This document shows, piece by piece, positions 13,306-24,799 of a DNA stretch of 64,000 nucleotides. Numbering within the stretch: the first letter of the stretch is position 1; the number at the start of each line of letters is the position of its first letter. The position numbers and the translations under genes were made by a program. The notes under the pieces were generated by a model. That model was not told the DNA's origin and made no database searches. It saw nothing but the letters and a program-made list of their open reading frames with translations. Location of the stretch: NCBI GenBank assembly GCA_907165135.1, contig OU015567.1, forward strand, positions 10,731,001 to 10,795,000, in the 5' to 3' direction. Source of the stretch: Oikopleura dioica (lineage: Eukaryota; Chordata; Appendicularia; Copelata; Oikopleuridae).

Positions 13306-15684
13306 TCAGCCTTCTAAGGGCTTATCGGCTGAGGGGTCCATCAAATCGGCCGTCCACGAGAAGGGCACGCCATCGAACACTTCCAGGTTATCGGGCTCGA
13401 TCGCTCTGAAGAAACGCCGGAGAACAGTTTCGACAGGGGCGTCCATGTGGGTCTTCGCTGAGCGACCCTTGTTTCCTCCTGGGATCAAGCAATCCGAATC
13501 TGGACGCGCTTGAATGCAGAAGAACCCTGTGTCTGGCATTTGATGAAAGTTCTTGTCGGTCAAGTACTGCTCCGCGCCCAGGAACTCTTGGATTCTTTGC
13601 ATCGCATGAGCAGGTCGGACTAGAAATCATTTGTAACGCTGTGACATCATATTGTATGTTAGAAAAGGTCATTCGCGGTTAAATTCAAAAGGCTGTCTAG
13701 CTTGACAAGATCTGAGTGGCGCTCGCGGATCAAGTCGAGGCTCCGCGATAAACCGGAACTTCTGCGAGTGTTGCCCTTTACTCAGCCAGACATAATTACG
13801 TCAGAGTACTATTTCTAATCGCACCTTTGAGGTCGTTTCCATCGACTACCAGCACTTGCTCGCGGGGAAAGTATCTGTACCAGTGCGCGAGTAAATAGCC
13901 GTACGAGCTGCGCGCTAGAATCGAGGCAGGCATCAAGTACCGCCGTCCAGTGCGCATTCCATTGTCCAAATAACGATGAAATTTTAAACGTATCTCTTCG
14001 TATGGCACTTGATCCTCCGGCAGCTGGATAAGCGCCTTGGCCATTGTAGCGTTGATTGTTTCCGCCAAAGCTTGGAAAACAACTTCTTCGAACGTTCTGA
14101 ACGCGATAGTTTATTATCAGAAGGAGATTATTCCACCGGGGGTTATTTCATTAGAGCGCGAGCTCTGGAGAATTCCTCAGCTGTTGAAAAATTTATAAAA
14201 TTCAATTAGCCGGCTGTTGCTGAAGACAAACGAGGAAGTTAACTTGGAATATCGAATTTATTGGCCTTACTTGTGTTTTAATTCTTGAGCTCCAGGCATT
14301 TGCCAACCTTGTGGCCTCGTAATATTCAACGCGTGAAGATAATGTGAGAAGGCTCGATGAACAGGGTCACATACGACCGCAATGAGCTTGAGATCCGGCT
14401 TGAAGTGGAACATGCGACTGGGCACTTTTGGATCATGCATGTAATCCGGCGTCTTTTCGAAAATTAGCAGTTCTGGATCGCCGTACGGCATTTGGTCGAA
14501 ATAAGCTTTGTAGCCCTGAAAGATAAACGCTTAACCAAAGTTTCGAGGCTGATCTTATCAATCACTGCACACTTTCACGGTACTGAATGCTTTAGAACCT
14601 CCCCAAGGGCAGAGCAAAGTTCAATCCGTCAAAGTCACTTAACGCTAAAAATTCAAACCTTTCGATAGTTTCCTTCTCGCTCGAAGAAGTGAAGCTCACC
14701 CTCAACTGGGGATCGCATTCCTGGGTGGAAGTTCATGAAGTACTGGAGAGCCGTAGTGCCGCATTTCTGCATTCCCATGACGATAAAGTCAGGAAATCGC
14801 TTCCGAATACCTTTTAATTGAATATGATAACAGTTTGCGTACAAAACGCTTTCAAGGATTACAGTAAGAGGGTTTTAGATAAGTGAGGAACAAACCTTGT
14901 TCTTTTGCTTCCGCCTCGATAGCAACAATATCTCCGTTGATAAGACCAGCATGTTCATCAGGAATCTTAGGAGGATGAATTCCTAATATTTTCGTCCTAG
15001 CTGCGGGCGCAACTGGTTGCTGGGCTATCAGCTGATCCGCAATTTGTGCCTTCTCCTTTTCGAAAAACTTCCGCAGGTGTTCATCCTAAAAATAAGAATT
15101 TTTTAACTAGACATTTGAAAAAGAGGCTAAGCTAATTTTATTCAAATTAGGCGCCCTGGGCGACGGATAATTTATGTTTAACAATTTTTTCTGTCAAAAT
15201 AATGAGTTTTCTTAGCTTCAGACTGCAAAGCGATACGTTTATGAATCGTAAAAATGTAAATTATTTGACTGTAATTAAGCTTGGTGTAAAAGGTCGTTTT
15301 ATTTTATGCCATAACCAGACTTATGATATTATCTAAGAACACGTTCAAGCCTTCGTGATAAATTGGCTTAGAGGTTTGTGTGTCTTCCTAAATTATTCAA
15401 ATCTAATAAACCAGATCAAAAATGTTCAAGGAAACACGTCTAACACTGAATCTAGGGGAGATTATTATAGCACTCGAATCTGACATGTCATCTTATAGGC
15501 GCTTCTTCGTTTCGCTGCATTTTCCCACGTAACGTGATAATTACTTATTCCAGCTTACCTTTCGCGTGTTATGATAAATGTGAAGATATAGCTGAAGGAG
15601 AATCAGAGCAACAGAGATAGTCAAAAAGGAACATTGGAAGTTCTTGCGCATCTTTTCCTTTCGGCAGATTCTTTTTAGCTTCAT
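13306..15684 (-). CDS. Type II membrane sulfotransferase, heparan sulfate 3-O-sulfotransferase-like
   Basis: The protein starts at 15684 with a short basic cytosolic tail and a signal anchor (FLTISVALILLQLYLHIY). After a large intron (about 15090-15565) a stem is followed by the catalytic domain. The 5'-phosphosulfate loop is GMQKCGTTALQYF (about 14770). The 3'-phosphate motif is VVCDPVHRAFSHYLH (about 14350). The C-terminal CLIPGGNKGRSAKTHMD (about 13480) resembles the CL..SKGR.H motif of HS3ST enzymes, followed by a G-x-PFSW end. HS3STs transfer sulfate from PAPS to glucosamine 3-OH of heparan sulfate in the Golgi. The P-loop QKCGTT differs from the usual RKGGTR, so substrate specificity could differ; NDST or another carbohydrate sulfotransferase cannot be excluded. 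Confidence 0.78.
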
Positions 15685-16274
15685 TTACGGACAACCTTTC
15701 TCTCCATAATATGCATCTATTTCCGTGTTTATTTTAAATTTACAGCTCGATCTTTGTCAAAATGTGAGAAAAAGTGTACAAATAAGGGGTTAGAGCTGAG
15801 CAGCGGCAACGAACGCCCGCTGAAAAAATGAAGGATGAAAGGGCCGCGGGCAGTTTTGAGCAGCCGGTCCTCCGAATAAGCCCCTCAGACTGGCTCGCGA
15901 TTAGCCAAATCAATTTGTGATACATTAATTTGATAACTCGCCCGATAATTTTCCTCCCGGGTCGGATTCTCGGATCTCCGCTACTGCCGACTGGTTAAAT
16001 TTATTGACTTTTAGAACCTTAACATACTCTCGAATACGTGTAATTCTTTATCTCTTTGTAAAAATATCCAGATATGATTTCGTAGTTGAAAGAAATTGTG
16101 ACCTGAAAATGAAGGAAAAAATTTAAAACTACCCAAAATAATTAGCTTTTTCGAGCCATTAACTTTCCATTCAATCATAATAAAGCTAGATTTTATCTAT
16201 TTATAGCAATGCTCCTCTAATCAACGGTAAACTTGGGCATCATTTTTTATGAATTTATTGAAGTATCTGTTGCA
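15685..16274. other. Intergenic spacer
   Basis: No supported gene. A minus frame at 15740-15925 has no family signature. A small GC-rich inverted motif (gcccgc ... gcgggc, about 15808-15851) could fold. It probably contains the sulfotransferase promoter and the 3' end of the Kazal gene. Confidence 0.35.
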
Positions 16275-16658
16275 TTACAGAGACTCATGATTGCATTCTC
16301 CAGAGTGCATAACTCGTGCCATTTCGCTTTTGATTCCCTTTCCGCAGATTTCACTTCTAAACTCGCACAAATTTCCGAAGGTACGCATCTGGTTATCCCC
16401 AGCGTTGGCACAGACGGGGTCGAGAATTCTTGGGCAAGCTCGTTCGCAGTTGGAGTAGTCAACACATGTTCCATCGTATGCTTTCACAAGATTGATTCCA
16501 GTCTTCGCATTTCTAAGCTCACAGGCAGCGGTTTCGAGAGAGCAGTTGTTTGTGTAGGTATTTCCATCAGAGCCGCAAACTTCCTCAATATTCATCGGGC
16601 ACATCTGCGCACATTTCTCTGCGAATGCAAAGCCTGCGAAAAATCCAAAAATTTTCAT
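16275..16658 (-). CDS. Secreted double Kazal-type serine protease inhibitor
   Basis: A single open frame of 127 residues. A short signal peptide (MKIFGFFAGFAFA) is followed by two Kazal-like domains. Domain 1 has C..MCPMNIEEVCGSDGNTYTN-C-L, the canonical C..VCGSDGxTYxNxCxL signature. Domain 2 has CPRILDPVCANAGDNQMRTFGNLCEF, slightly longer between the second and third positions. Kazal domains block serine proteases through the loop after the second cysteine; here P1 candidates are in CPMNI and CPRIL. There are no introns, unlike most neighbours. A secreted digestive or defence inhibitor is the likely role. Confidence 0.88.
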   Translation of the reverse strand: MKIFGFFAGFAFAEKCAQMCPMNIEEVCGSDGNTYTNNCSLETAACELRNAKTGINLVKAYDGTCVDYSNCERACPRILDPVCANAGDNQMRTFGNLCEFRSEICGKGIKSEMARVMHSGECNHESL

Positions 16659-17405
16659 GCTTTCTGATATTTATCACGTCAAATTTTTAAATGTGCGTTA
16701 TAAGGGCCCCTGCATCTGTCTTATTCACACAACGATGACATTTTTGAATCATTTTCAAGTCAAATAAAACGTAAAAGCGATCATCAAGATAATTCGCTAA
16801 TTCTTACGCTGAATGAGACATTGAAAATGACAAATGATTTCCATTAGTTAATGTTTTATTAAGAACTATTAGAAAAAAAATAAATAAACAAACAAATAAC
16901 AGGAAGTCCACACAAAATTGGTACAATTTTGAATTTTCGAAAGTTTGCGAGAGAGAAGGTTTGTTATAGTAACATAAAACAAAACATCAAACACAAAAAT
17001 GTAAAGGATAGGAAGGAGTGTGGAAAGAAAAAAAATCAAAATAAAAAACGACTAACACTAAAAAAGTTATGTTTTGCAAACAGCACAATTACTGTAATAG
17101 AGGACGATATATTGTTTTGAAAAGGAACATATACGAGCTAGGAATTTACAGCGCGGACTAAAAGGAGGTAAAATCGAAACATTGAAGACATATCGAGGCT
17201 GACGGAGTTAATTCAACTCGTCGTTACAATTTAGATGGACTTGAAGCGTACATTTTCATCTTGAACATGAAAGTTGGAGAGAGTAGAGTTTTCGTAAGTC
17301 AAGAAAAGGGACATTGATATTAAACACAGACTGAATGCTTTTACGAAACATAAAAAGTATAGAGCATTTAACAAAAATGCAGACAATAAGACATCTCCAG
17401 TCAGC
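16659..17405. other. Kazal upstream region and CELF 3' UTR
   Basis: AT-rich. The A-rich tract at 16870-17080 contains a plus frame that is low-complexity and not convincing. It presumably holds the promoter of the Kazal gene (proximal to 16659) and the 3' UTR of CELF (below 17406). Confidence 0.35.
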
Positions 17406-19073
17406 TTATTCTAACAAGCTTGTGAAAAATGGAGGCTCGACATTATGAGGACCCCAAATGGGCGGAGTCGCGGACTTGGTCCCGACGTCTGGGATAAAGG
17501 GAGGAGAGAAGTTACTCGGGAAAGGAGGAGTAGGCGTCGGTTTGAAGGTCGTTTTTTGGCGGGGCTTTTTCATCTCGACTTTTAGGCGTTTGTCATCAAC
17601 CTAAATCCAGATTCATACAACTCGTTTTCATTAACGAAGTTACCTGGTAAGTATTGAACCGTTTGATGGCAGCTGAGGCGTCAATGATATGCTTGTAAGA
17701 AACAAATCCAAAGCACTTGGACTCTTGAGTATGCCGATCTACATAGACTTTCGCAGAAATAAGCTCTCCAATAGTTGAAAATAATGCATACAAGTCACTG
17801 AAAAATGTCAGAACTAAACAGACTGGCTCATAACTTACGAGTCATTGAATCGCTTTGGCAAGTGATAGACAAATAGATTCGCGCCTTCAGGACCAGATTG
17901 AGTTCCTCCAATTGTTGGATTTTCATTCGACGACTTCGTAGAATCATCAGAGGCGTTTCCTGTTGATCCGCCATTGTCATTATTATTGTTCCACCCATTT
18001 CTCATAGCGTTCTTGTTTTGGGCATAGCCAGTAGCTTGATTTATCGGTACAACAGGGAAAGATTGCTGCGCCGGGGACGAAGAGGGCAGCTTGGTTGAAG
18101 AAAGAGCAAGATTACAGAGAGAAGGAAGCAATAGCTTCCCAACGAGGTCGTCTTCGTCAGCGCACAGACGCTGCAATTGCATGGCACACGACTTGAGCTT
18201 GAAAGGAGATTGAACCGAGATAAAATTGGCAATTTTTACCTGGCGCTCAAGTTTTCTCTTTTCCTTCTGCTTGGGAGTATCAGCGAGCTTGACAACCATG
18301 GCTTGGGAACAATTCGAACTTACCATGGTGTTATTCAAGGCTTGAACTGCTGATTGAGCTTCTAATCGACTACAAAATAGTCAAAATTTCCATCGTTGAG
18401 AAAGATGATTACCTAGAAAAAGTCAGAAAGGCACAGCGACGACTAGTTCCATTGAAATTTCGGAGGACTTGGAGTTCTTGGATCTTTCCATACGGCTCAA
18501 ACATCTTTTGAGCATCTCTTCGTCACAAGTGATTGGAAGCATTCCAATGAAAAGTCGTCGATCACTTCGTTTTTCGGAATCTGCTGCGCGCATTTGGACA
18601 GGGTTCAGCATTCCTGAAATTTTGATCTATCGACAATTGTTTGGATTCATAAGTATGCAGCTGGCTGTAGTTTGAAAAAGTTATAGAAACCTGGTAAAAC
18701 ACGAAGGCCGTTGAGGGCTCGTTGAGCATCATCGGCTGATTTCTTCTCAAAAAAGGTTACGAAGCAGCAACCACGAGAGTGACCAGTGATACGATCACGC
18801 AGAATTTGAAGATCGAACACTTCGCCGAATTCTTTAAACATCACCTTTTTGAAAGGTTAAAATATAAGGTTGTAAAACTCAACAAAGTATCTCATTGAAC
18901 TACTGGTAAAAATCTTTGCTGATTTTAACCCTTAGCAAAAGCTCACGCTCTCCCCATGCTCTCGGGATTTGGCCGACAAACATTTTCTGTCCTCGAGGTT
19001 CCAACTGCATCGCGTTTGGATTGACGCCAACCCACCCGAGCGATCCAATCTTTCCATTCGCGTCCTCACTCAT
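17406..19073 (-). CDS. CELF: CELF/Bruno-like RNA-binding protein with three RRMs
   Basis: RRM1 has RNP2 MFVGQIPRAWGERELL and RNP1 SRGCCFVTF (about 19000-18720). RRM2 has LFIGMLPITCDEEML, then SRRCAFLTF and the CELF-typical MVVKLADTPKQKEKRK (about 18570-18270). RRM3 follows a Gly/Ser/Asn linker with GANLFVYHLPKRF and KCFGFVSY (about 17870-17600). The tail is Pro-rich to stop 17406. CELF proteins bind GU-rich RNA and regulate splicing, translation and decay. The linker is much shorter than in vertebrates. The start at 19073 lies 20 nt after a TTTCAG acceptor and about 75 nt below the stop of the upstream HD gene, indicating trans-splicing as the last gene of an operon. Confidence 0.9.
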
Positions 19074-19166
19074 TTCCCTTTGCAGGGCGTTCTGAAATTG
19101 ACAATCGTCAGATTAAAAATATGTCCATAGTGATAATTGGGCAGATAAAGTGATAGTCAGGATTGT

Positions 19167-19997
19167 TCATTCAATCTTATCTTCAATGTACTTGAGCATT
19201 TCACGTTGAAGCTTTGCGCCGATAGTTTTTCCTGGTTTAGTTCGAATGTAGTAAGGTAATAGGCGAAAGAGCTTGTCGTGCATGTGTTCGACAACATTGC
19301 GCTCGTGCTCTTCCTCTGTTCCAGTTGGATTGCGATGACGCGTGTACATTCGGCATCGCTCAATCCCATCGTATCCTATTGAGAATAAATTAACTTTTAA
19401 TGGGCAACTCAAACCTATAGCGTCGAGCTTGTCAGCGTCAGAAACGATGTTTCTCAAAAGCATCACGTGCTTTGGCAAATCTTTATTCAGTTTTCCTTTC
19501 TTTTCTTTCGAAAAAGAAACATTCTCGCATATTTCTATAACCCAATCGATTTCCTTTTCTGTCAGTTCAACTGACTTCTTCATTTGGACTCATTCACGTA
19601 ATAGTTAAGTCGCCTGAAAAAGATGAAAGACATAAATGCTTCCGTTTTCGTCTGATAAACGCCGAAGTTAAATGTCTATGTCGCCGATAAGACTCAGCGT
19701 GTTTTTAATTTGTTTATAAGCCCATTCCAGAAATTCTTTCATTTTATCGAGGCCACTTGCGTTATCGCTTACGTACTTGTGATCGAAGACGTCGTGGACG
19801 AGGGCAGCCGTCTCTGCCACGAGGAATCCATCGACTTCGCCAATATCGGCTACGTCATTCTCAAGTCCAGCAAGAATTTGTTGAGTGTACTCCCGGACTC
19901 TGCGAAAATGCTCTATAGCGTGGGATGCGTCTCTTCCTTCCGTCATCTGTTCAGCCCAGATCTCAACTTTTTCGAGTTTTTGTTTGTGGCTGCTCAT
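19167..19997 (-). CDS. HD-domain phosphohydrolase of the bacterial YpgQ/YedJ type
   Basis: The N-terminal exon has DASHAIEHFRRV (H...H/E helix), then ALVHDVFDHKY (the HD dyad). The second part has CENVSFSKEKKGK and SDADKLDAIG, matching the YpgQ/YedJ family. Intron 1 (about 105 nt) and a 43-nt intron after DAIG restore frame. Family members are metal-dependent (d)NTP or nucleotide phosphohydrolases in bacteria, fungi and some protists; I know of no human orthologue. The start at 19997 is preceded immediately by the acceptor TTGTTGCAG, 85 bp below the HINT3 stop, so it is an operon member. The precise substrate is unknown. Confidence 0.8.
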
Positions 19998-20081
19998 TCT
20001 GCAACAAAAATTTGATAAATGAAGGTTTTAAATAACAGTATCTGTATTGAAGAATGTCTATAAACTATGTAAGTAAGAATT

Positions 20082-20675
20082 TTATGATGAAGGAGGAGGT
20101 GAAGAACACTTTGAAGGTGGAGGTGGAATATTCAGTTCAGAAGGATTCGGAAGATTCATTGATGCTGGAGCACGTGCTTTTGAAGAAAGATCCAAGAAAT
20201 CAATCAGTTCGTACGCTTTTTCTATATCGGTCCATCCTGGGTTAAGAATCCTTTTTCTTTGCTTGGCATTCATTTTGCCGGACACAATGTGCATGTGTAA
20301 ATGGTACTAAACACACTGAGATGCATAAATATGAAAAGTGCAATACCTGGGAATTGAAAGGAGGCTGATGAAAGCCAACATGCTTCTCCATTTTTTCAAA
20401 GTCCGCTAGATGCGCTTTTGCTGTTAATAACAAACTGTCGAGTGTTTTCGCATCATCGACAGTCGTGATGTCTCGAATATGCTCTCTTGGCAAAACTAGG
20501 AGATGAAGATCAGCTGCTGGCCGGATGTCTTCAATTATCACATTTGTATCATCTTCGTATACTTTCTGTCTAAAATCTCAAGATATCAACAAATTCTTTT
20601 GGAAAATATTATTTTTAAGATGCCTTACATTTCCGGTTCGTTGATTATACTGCAAAATGTACAGCCTTTTTTCAT
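20082..20675 (-). CDS. HINT3: HIT-family nucleoside phosphoramidase, HINT3-like
   Basis: The N-terminal CTFCSIINEPE is the zinc/Cys start typical of HINT3/aprataxin-like HIT proteins. It is followed by EDIRPAADLHLLVLPREHI and the catalytic histidine triad HLHMHIV (about 20290). A Pro/Ser-rich tail ends at 20082. HINT3 hydrolyses adenosine 5'-monophosphoramidates. Two short GT-AG introns (about 20578-20631 and about 20305-20350) keep the frame. The start at 20675 lies 1 nt after TTTAG, 112 bp below the KANSL3 stop, as expected for a trans-spliced operon gene. Confidence 0.9.
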
Positions 20676-20787
20676 TCTAAACGTATAAGAATTAAAGCTA
20701 ATGGAGGATTCGATAAGTGTGTGGCAGGAATAAGTCTTAGCTTTCAGTGAACTTGTAAATATTATACAAAACTTGAGGAACCATCAT

Positions 20788-23700
20788 TCAAAACTCCATC
20801 AGTGATTCAAGCTGACTAGCAGCATTCGACGATTCGGCCAAATCTCGTTGAATGTTCCTCTGTGATTTCACTAAAGAAACATTTTTATAGGTTTTGATAA
20901 GGTGGTTTACCGGCCGGTGTTTTCTTTTTATCAATCTTTTTCTTCGGATTCCAATCTCTATCGTCTCCCGTTGACGCTTTCTTTCTCTTTGAAGCAGTGT
21001 TTGCTGCTCGCATCAAGTCTTGGAACTCTTTGTAGAACTGTCTGTTTTCGTCAACAGTCGGTAGTCGACCTCCAAGACCCTCGGCCTTCTTTTTCAAAAA
21101 GGTTTTGTAATGGACGATCATTGGTGATGACTCCGTAGACGCGGACGACTTTCGTTTTTGTTGCGCTTTTAGTGCAAGTTCTGAGTGGCTGAACATTCTG
21201 CCAGCCAAATTAGCCTCTCTCTTCGCTTTTTCAGTCATGAGTCTGCTCAAGAACTCCCACATCTCGTCGATCACGAGTTTGTCCACCATCGCCTGAGTTA
21301 GCCCGTGGCGTTTTTGCTTTTCTGTCGGAACGCGTAGTAATGCGTCTCCCTCCTTTGATATTTTATGAAAATAAATATTGAAATCAACAAAGACTCACAT
21401 CGACAATGACCATCATTGTGTTAGCTTGAATCTCAAGTAAAAAGTCCTCCAAATCTTTTACTTCACAATTTGCAGCTTCTGATCCACATGCAACGAAAAA
21501 TGGGCAGGTTAAACCAGTTATTGGATCATCGATATCACCACGCTTTTCCAATTGATGTCCCGGGTAAATATCTTGATCTTCTTCACGAAACCAACGATAG
21601 AATTTCGACCCTTTGCTATCCTCAAGTAATGGATCCGTAAAGTCCGCCGCTTTCTTGACAACGTTAATAAAAATTATGACAGGAAGATTTTTTTCCAAAA
21701 ATATCGATACTGTTTTCGAACTTGTTTTCCTTTAGGGGAAGTCCAAGACAACAGACGGCAGCAACCTCGATGTCCTTGCAAAGGGCGACGTACATACTCA
21801 GCAGCGCTGCGTTTTCCCAGCCGACGAGAATAACTGGCTGGTTCGGGTGCCGTTTCTGAACACAATCGAATAATGCTTTTTATCAGAAAAGTGCAGATTT
21901 ATTACAGGCGTAACCTGGAAGAGTACCGCTGGCTTCTCATAGGTAAAATCAGATAGTATAAGTTTATATTTATGTCTTGATAAGGAAACCTTGCTGCGTT
22001 CCTGCTACTTCTCTTATCAATTGCGTTTCCTGCATGGATTGTCCGACAAAACTCAGATTCAACAGTCGAATACTACGGTGTCATCTGGAGTCTTTACCGA
22101 TCCAACACCTCTTTCAACGTCTACAAGATCCACACATTCTGCGATGGAAAGATGGAAGATGTAGGACAGTCAAAAACTAAGATTATCGTTTTAAGCTCTC
22201 TATCTGTTATGGGAACGACGGAAGGTATCGAGTCTACACGATGGCTGATAGGGGCAAATTACTCTTGCTCACTTTAGTGACGGCGATACACGTAGGTCTG
22301 CTTCTCATTCCCTTCCAGGTATAAAACACCTTCCCTCTTTTGACTAAAATGCTTCGAGTTTCGACTGCGCATTCACGGAAGCCCGTGGACCTTTGGAACG
22401 CGAGCCTGCATCATTCTCTACCACACGGCCATATCAACCGCGATGTTCTACATCTATTTGAGCTTCGACGACCAATTCAAGAACTGGGAGCTGTCGATCG
22501 ATCGGTTTTTCGAACTTGGCTTTAGTTTCTACATTTTTGTCTGCTACCTTATATGCATGATCTGCAACTTACTGATACTTTTCTGTCAAAAGGAAAATAC
22601 CGAGCCCACTGGAGCAAGCGCTTCCAGAATGTATCGCTACAGTTTACCGTCAAACATCATCATGCAATAAATCTCAGGCTTTTTCATTACTTACGTTGTG
22701 TTTTCTGACCATGTTTCGAACTGTTTGAACCATGTGATAGACGTAATCACCGTTAGTTTGACCGGATGCCTGGCTTGGCGCGTTTTGTACAGTGCCAAAA
22801 GCGTTCAATTGGGAATTCCAGGTTCGGAAACGACGCATTTGTGGGGCAGTTTGACTTGTCTGGCTATGAAATTTGAATATTCAAATTTAAAAAATGTAGA
22901 ATTTGAATGCCTTCCTATTCTGGATCGTCGGGCGAGAAGGTATTCTTATTATGAGAGGTGCATTAGCGCTATTTGGAACAAGCTTCTGTTTGAGGAGATT
23001 CATCGGCGAGGCAGTCAATGGATCCCAAGGCTTCCTGGTCGTGAGACCAAGAGCTATTGCCGCTTTTGTTGTACCTTGCTGAATGATAGGCTCCAAGCTG
23101 AACTTTAATAGCTCGGGTATCTTAGAGCGAAGCGCCGATAACGTGTCAATGTACAAAGCAAGAAGATGAGGCGGCAGTAAATCGACAATTTTGATGTGAA
23201 TCCAGTGAAGAGTGGGGCTTTCAAATCCGATCGCGCTGAACTTTAGACGAAGAACTTGTGAGGCCTTCTCAATGAACGATTTTCGATGAAGCGCTTCGAA
23301 TTCATCTCCTTTGACCGTGAGACAGCTTAGATGAAGTTCTATCATGCACTAAAATACCTCAAAACCGATCAATTATTATTTTCAAACCTCAACAACTTCA
23401 CCCAAAACGACAACTTTTCTTGCCGCTGTTCCAGCTTGAATACGCGCTTTTACTGGTTTGTACTCTTCATTGAACTTGGAATCCAACGCCGCTGGGTAAT
23501 CACAGTCGAAAAGACCAAAAACTTTATTCAGAATGAGTTTTTCTGTCTCTTTGAATTGGGCCTCAAGTTTAGCACGGTGGTATGTTATTTTCGGAGGAGG
23601 TCGAGTTTTCACAACATCTAGATCCACATCGCTGTCAGAGTCGCTTTCAATTTCACTGGCATAGAATAACATCTCGAGAAAAAGAATAAAAATACCTCAA

Positions 23701-23841
23701 GAGTATATCTTTCCTCTCCCGCAGAAACTCATCGGGTTTCTTTTGCTCAATCGCTTCAAGACTTGGATGTTTCGCGTAGTCGTGCTCAAGTTCGAATTCC
23801 GTCCACTCGAGTTCTGCCTTTCTTTTTATAATACAAGCCAT
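20788..23841 (-). CDS. KANSL3: NSL histone-acetyltransferase complex subunit 3 (alpha/beta-hydrolase fold)
   Basis: The N-terminus has LEHDYAKHPSLEA like the family start. It is followed by WIHIKIVDLLPPHLLALYID, RKPWDPL, and the hydrolase-fold block VILVGWENAALLSMYVAL (about 21830) and CCLGLP. The C-terminal half has GDIDDPITGLTCPFFVACG and GLTQAMVDKLVIDEMWEFL, both diagnostic of KANSL3. The last exon follows a 40-nt intron and ends ESLMEF at 20788. KANSL3 is a scaffold of the KAT8/MOF NSL complex that acetylates H4 at housekeeping promoters. The start is 23841, just after TTCTACAG. An 840-bp intron (21856-22695) contains a complete gene on the opposite strand. It is the first clear member of the KANSL3-HINT3-HD-CELF operon. 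Confidence 0.9.
21873..22670 (+). CDS. Claudin/PMP22-like four-transmembrane protein nested in a KANSL3 intron
   Basis: Four exons (21873-21942, 21985-22160, 22196-22318, 22359-22670) with introns of 42, 35 and 40 nt give 226 residues in frame. TM1 is WLLIGNLAAFLLLLLSIAF. The extracellular loop has a W...C...C pattern (VIWSLYRS, then FCDG, then ICYGN). TM2 is LLLLTLVTAIHVGLLLIPF, TM3 ACIIYHTAISTAMFYIYL-like, and TM4 FYIFVCYLICMICNLLILF. A hydrophilic tail ends at 22670. The topology and W/C loop suggest the claudin/PMP22/LHFPL/clarin superfamily, though the loop is not a perfect W-GLW-C-C. It lies entirely within an 840-bp intron of KANSL3 on the opposite strand, 18 bp and 25 bp from the intron ends. 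Confidence 0.78.
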
Positions 23842-24092
23842 TCTACTGTAGAATTTTTCGGTTAAAATATGAGATAACATAAAAATAATCATTTCAGTAG
23901 ATGTCTCAGATAAAAGCTGCCGCGGTTCATAAACTACGGTGAAGCTGGTTTAGCCAAAGAACTTTAAGTCATGTGTGACTTTTTTGCGCGCGCATGTGGA
24001 ACTCGCCAAATGTCAAAAGGTGTTTTCCCTTAATATAATAGTAAAAGGGAATAGAAAGTCTTCTTTACCATATTTTCTATGAAAATTACGAA

Positions 24093-24421
24093 TCAGCCCT
24101 TGGCCGTGTTGCGTGAAAGAATCTTCGACACCTTGAAGTGAATAAACTCGCTGCTTTCCTTCGGCGGAAGATAAGTCTTCTGTTCGTCACGGTAGACGAA
24201 TGGAAAGCGAAGCACCCAGATGCTGTTAGAGGAGAGAGTGAATTCCTCAGGCGTGGTTCGGAAAGTAGGCGCGTTGCGACCAGGAGTAACAAGCGGGCGA
24301 ACAGTGATCTCCTGATGGCAATGAGCCGGGATCGCAAACCAGATTCGAGCCAATTGACCGACGGTAGCTGAGGACCGATTTCCTCGAGACGCCGGCCCTG
24401 GAACATAAAGTGGCATGAACT
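24093..24421 (-). pseudogene. SMG8: SMG8 C-terminal coding part, cut off by the retrotransposon
   Basis: This open stretch encodes MPLYVPGPASRG ... SIWVLRFPFVY ... YLPPKESSEF, which matches the C-terminus of SMG8 (family motif xMPLY... and LWVLRFPYAY ... PPKE). It begins exactly at the retrotransposon's 3' LTR boundary, after the 4-bp target duplication at 24418-24421. It continues in frame the codon interrupted at 32546-32549 when the element and one duplicate are ignored. In the present haplotype it is separated from the rest of SMG8 by 8.1 kb and is not expected to be translated. Stop codon at 24093. Confidence 0.85.
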
Positions 24422-24723
24422 TAATGGGTTCCCAAGACTTGTATCAACCAAGGATCAGACGTGAACGCCTTTCACCCCGGAAAGTTCTGAGGCCCATCTA
24501 TGAATCTAGAATCTGTCCCTGCAATAAAATCTCTTAATACCGTGAATCTCTAAAACTTGTTTATTAGCTCTGACTGAGCGATAGACATGAAAAATCGTAA
24601 ATACAGTGTAAGCCCTAAACTGGTAAAATGCAGAGTGAAGAATCTCTCCGGCTACTTTGCCGTCGAGCGAAGATTCGCCTACGCGGGCCCGAGGCGGAAA
24701 CGCGCAAGTCTGGAGAACCAACA
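24422..24723 (-). repeat. 3' LTR of the gypsy element
   Basis: 302 bp, by eye identical to 32244-32545. In element orientation it runs from TGTTGG to CCCATTA, and an AATAAA polyadenylation-type signal lies inside. The end ATTA rather than CA was fixed by the requirement for matching target duplications. Confidence 0.92.
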
Positions 24724-24799
24724 CGCCCCGAGACGCAGCATCGTTGTCCGCGTCGTAGTCCTAGCATTAAAGTGAAGAAAATAGGAGTCTTGGCAGGTA

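Noticed and set aside
17041-17120. Lys-rich plus ORF at 16929-17120
   Set aside because: Low-complexity A-rich sequence in an intergenic or UTR region.
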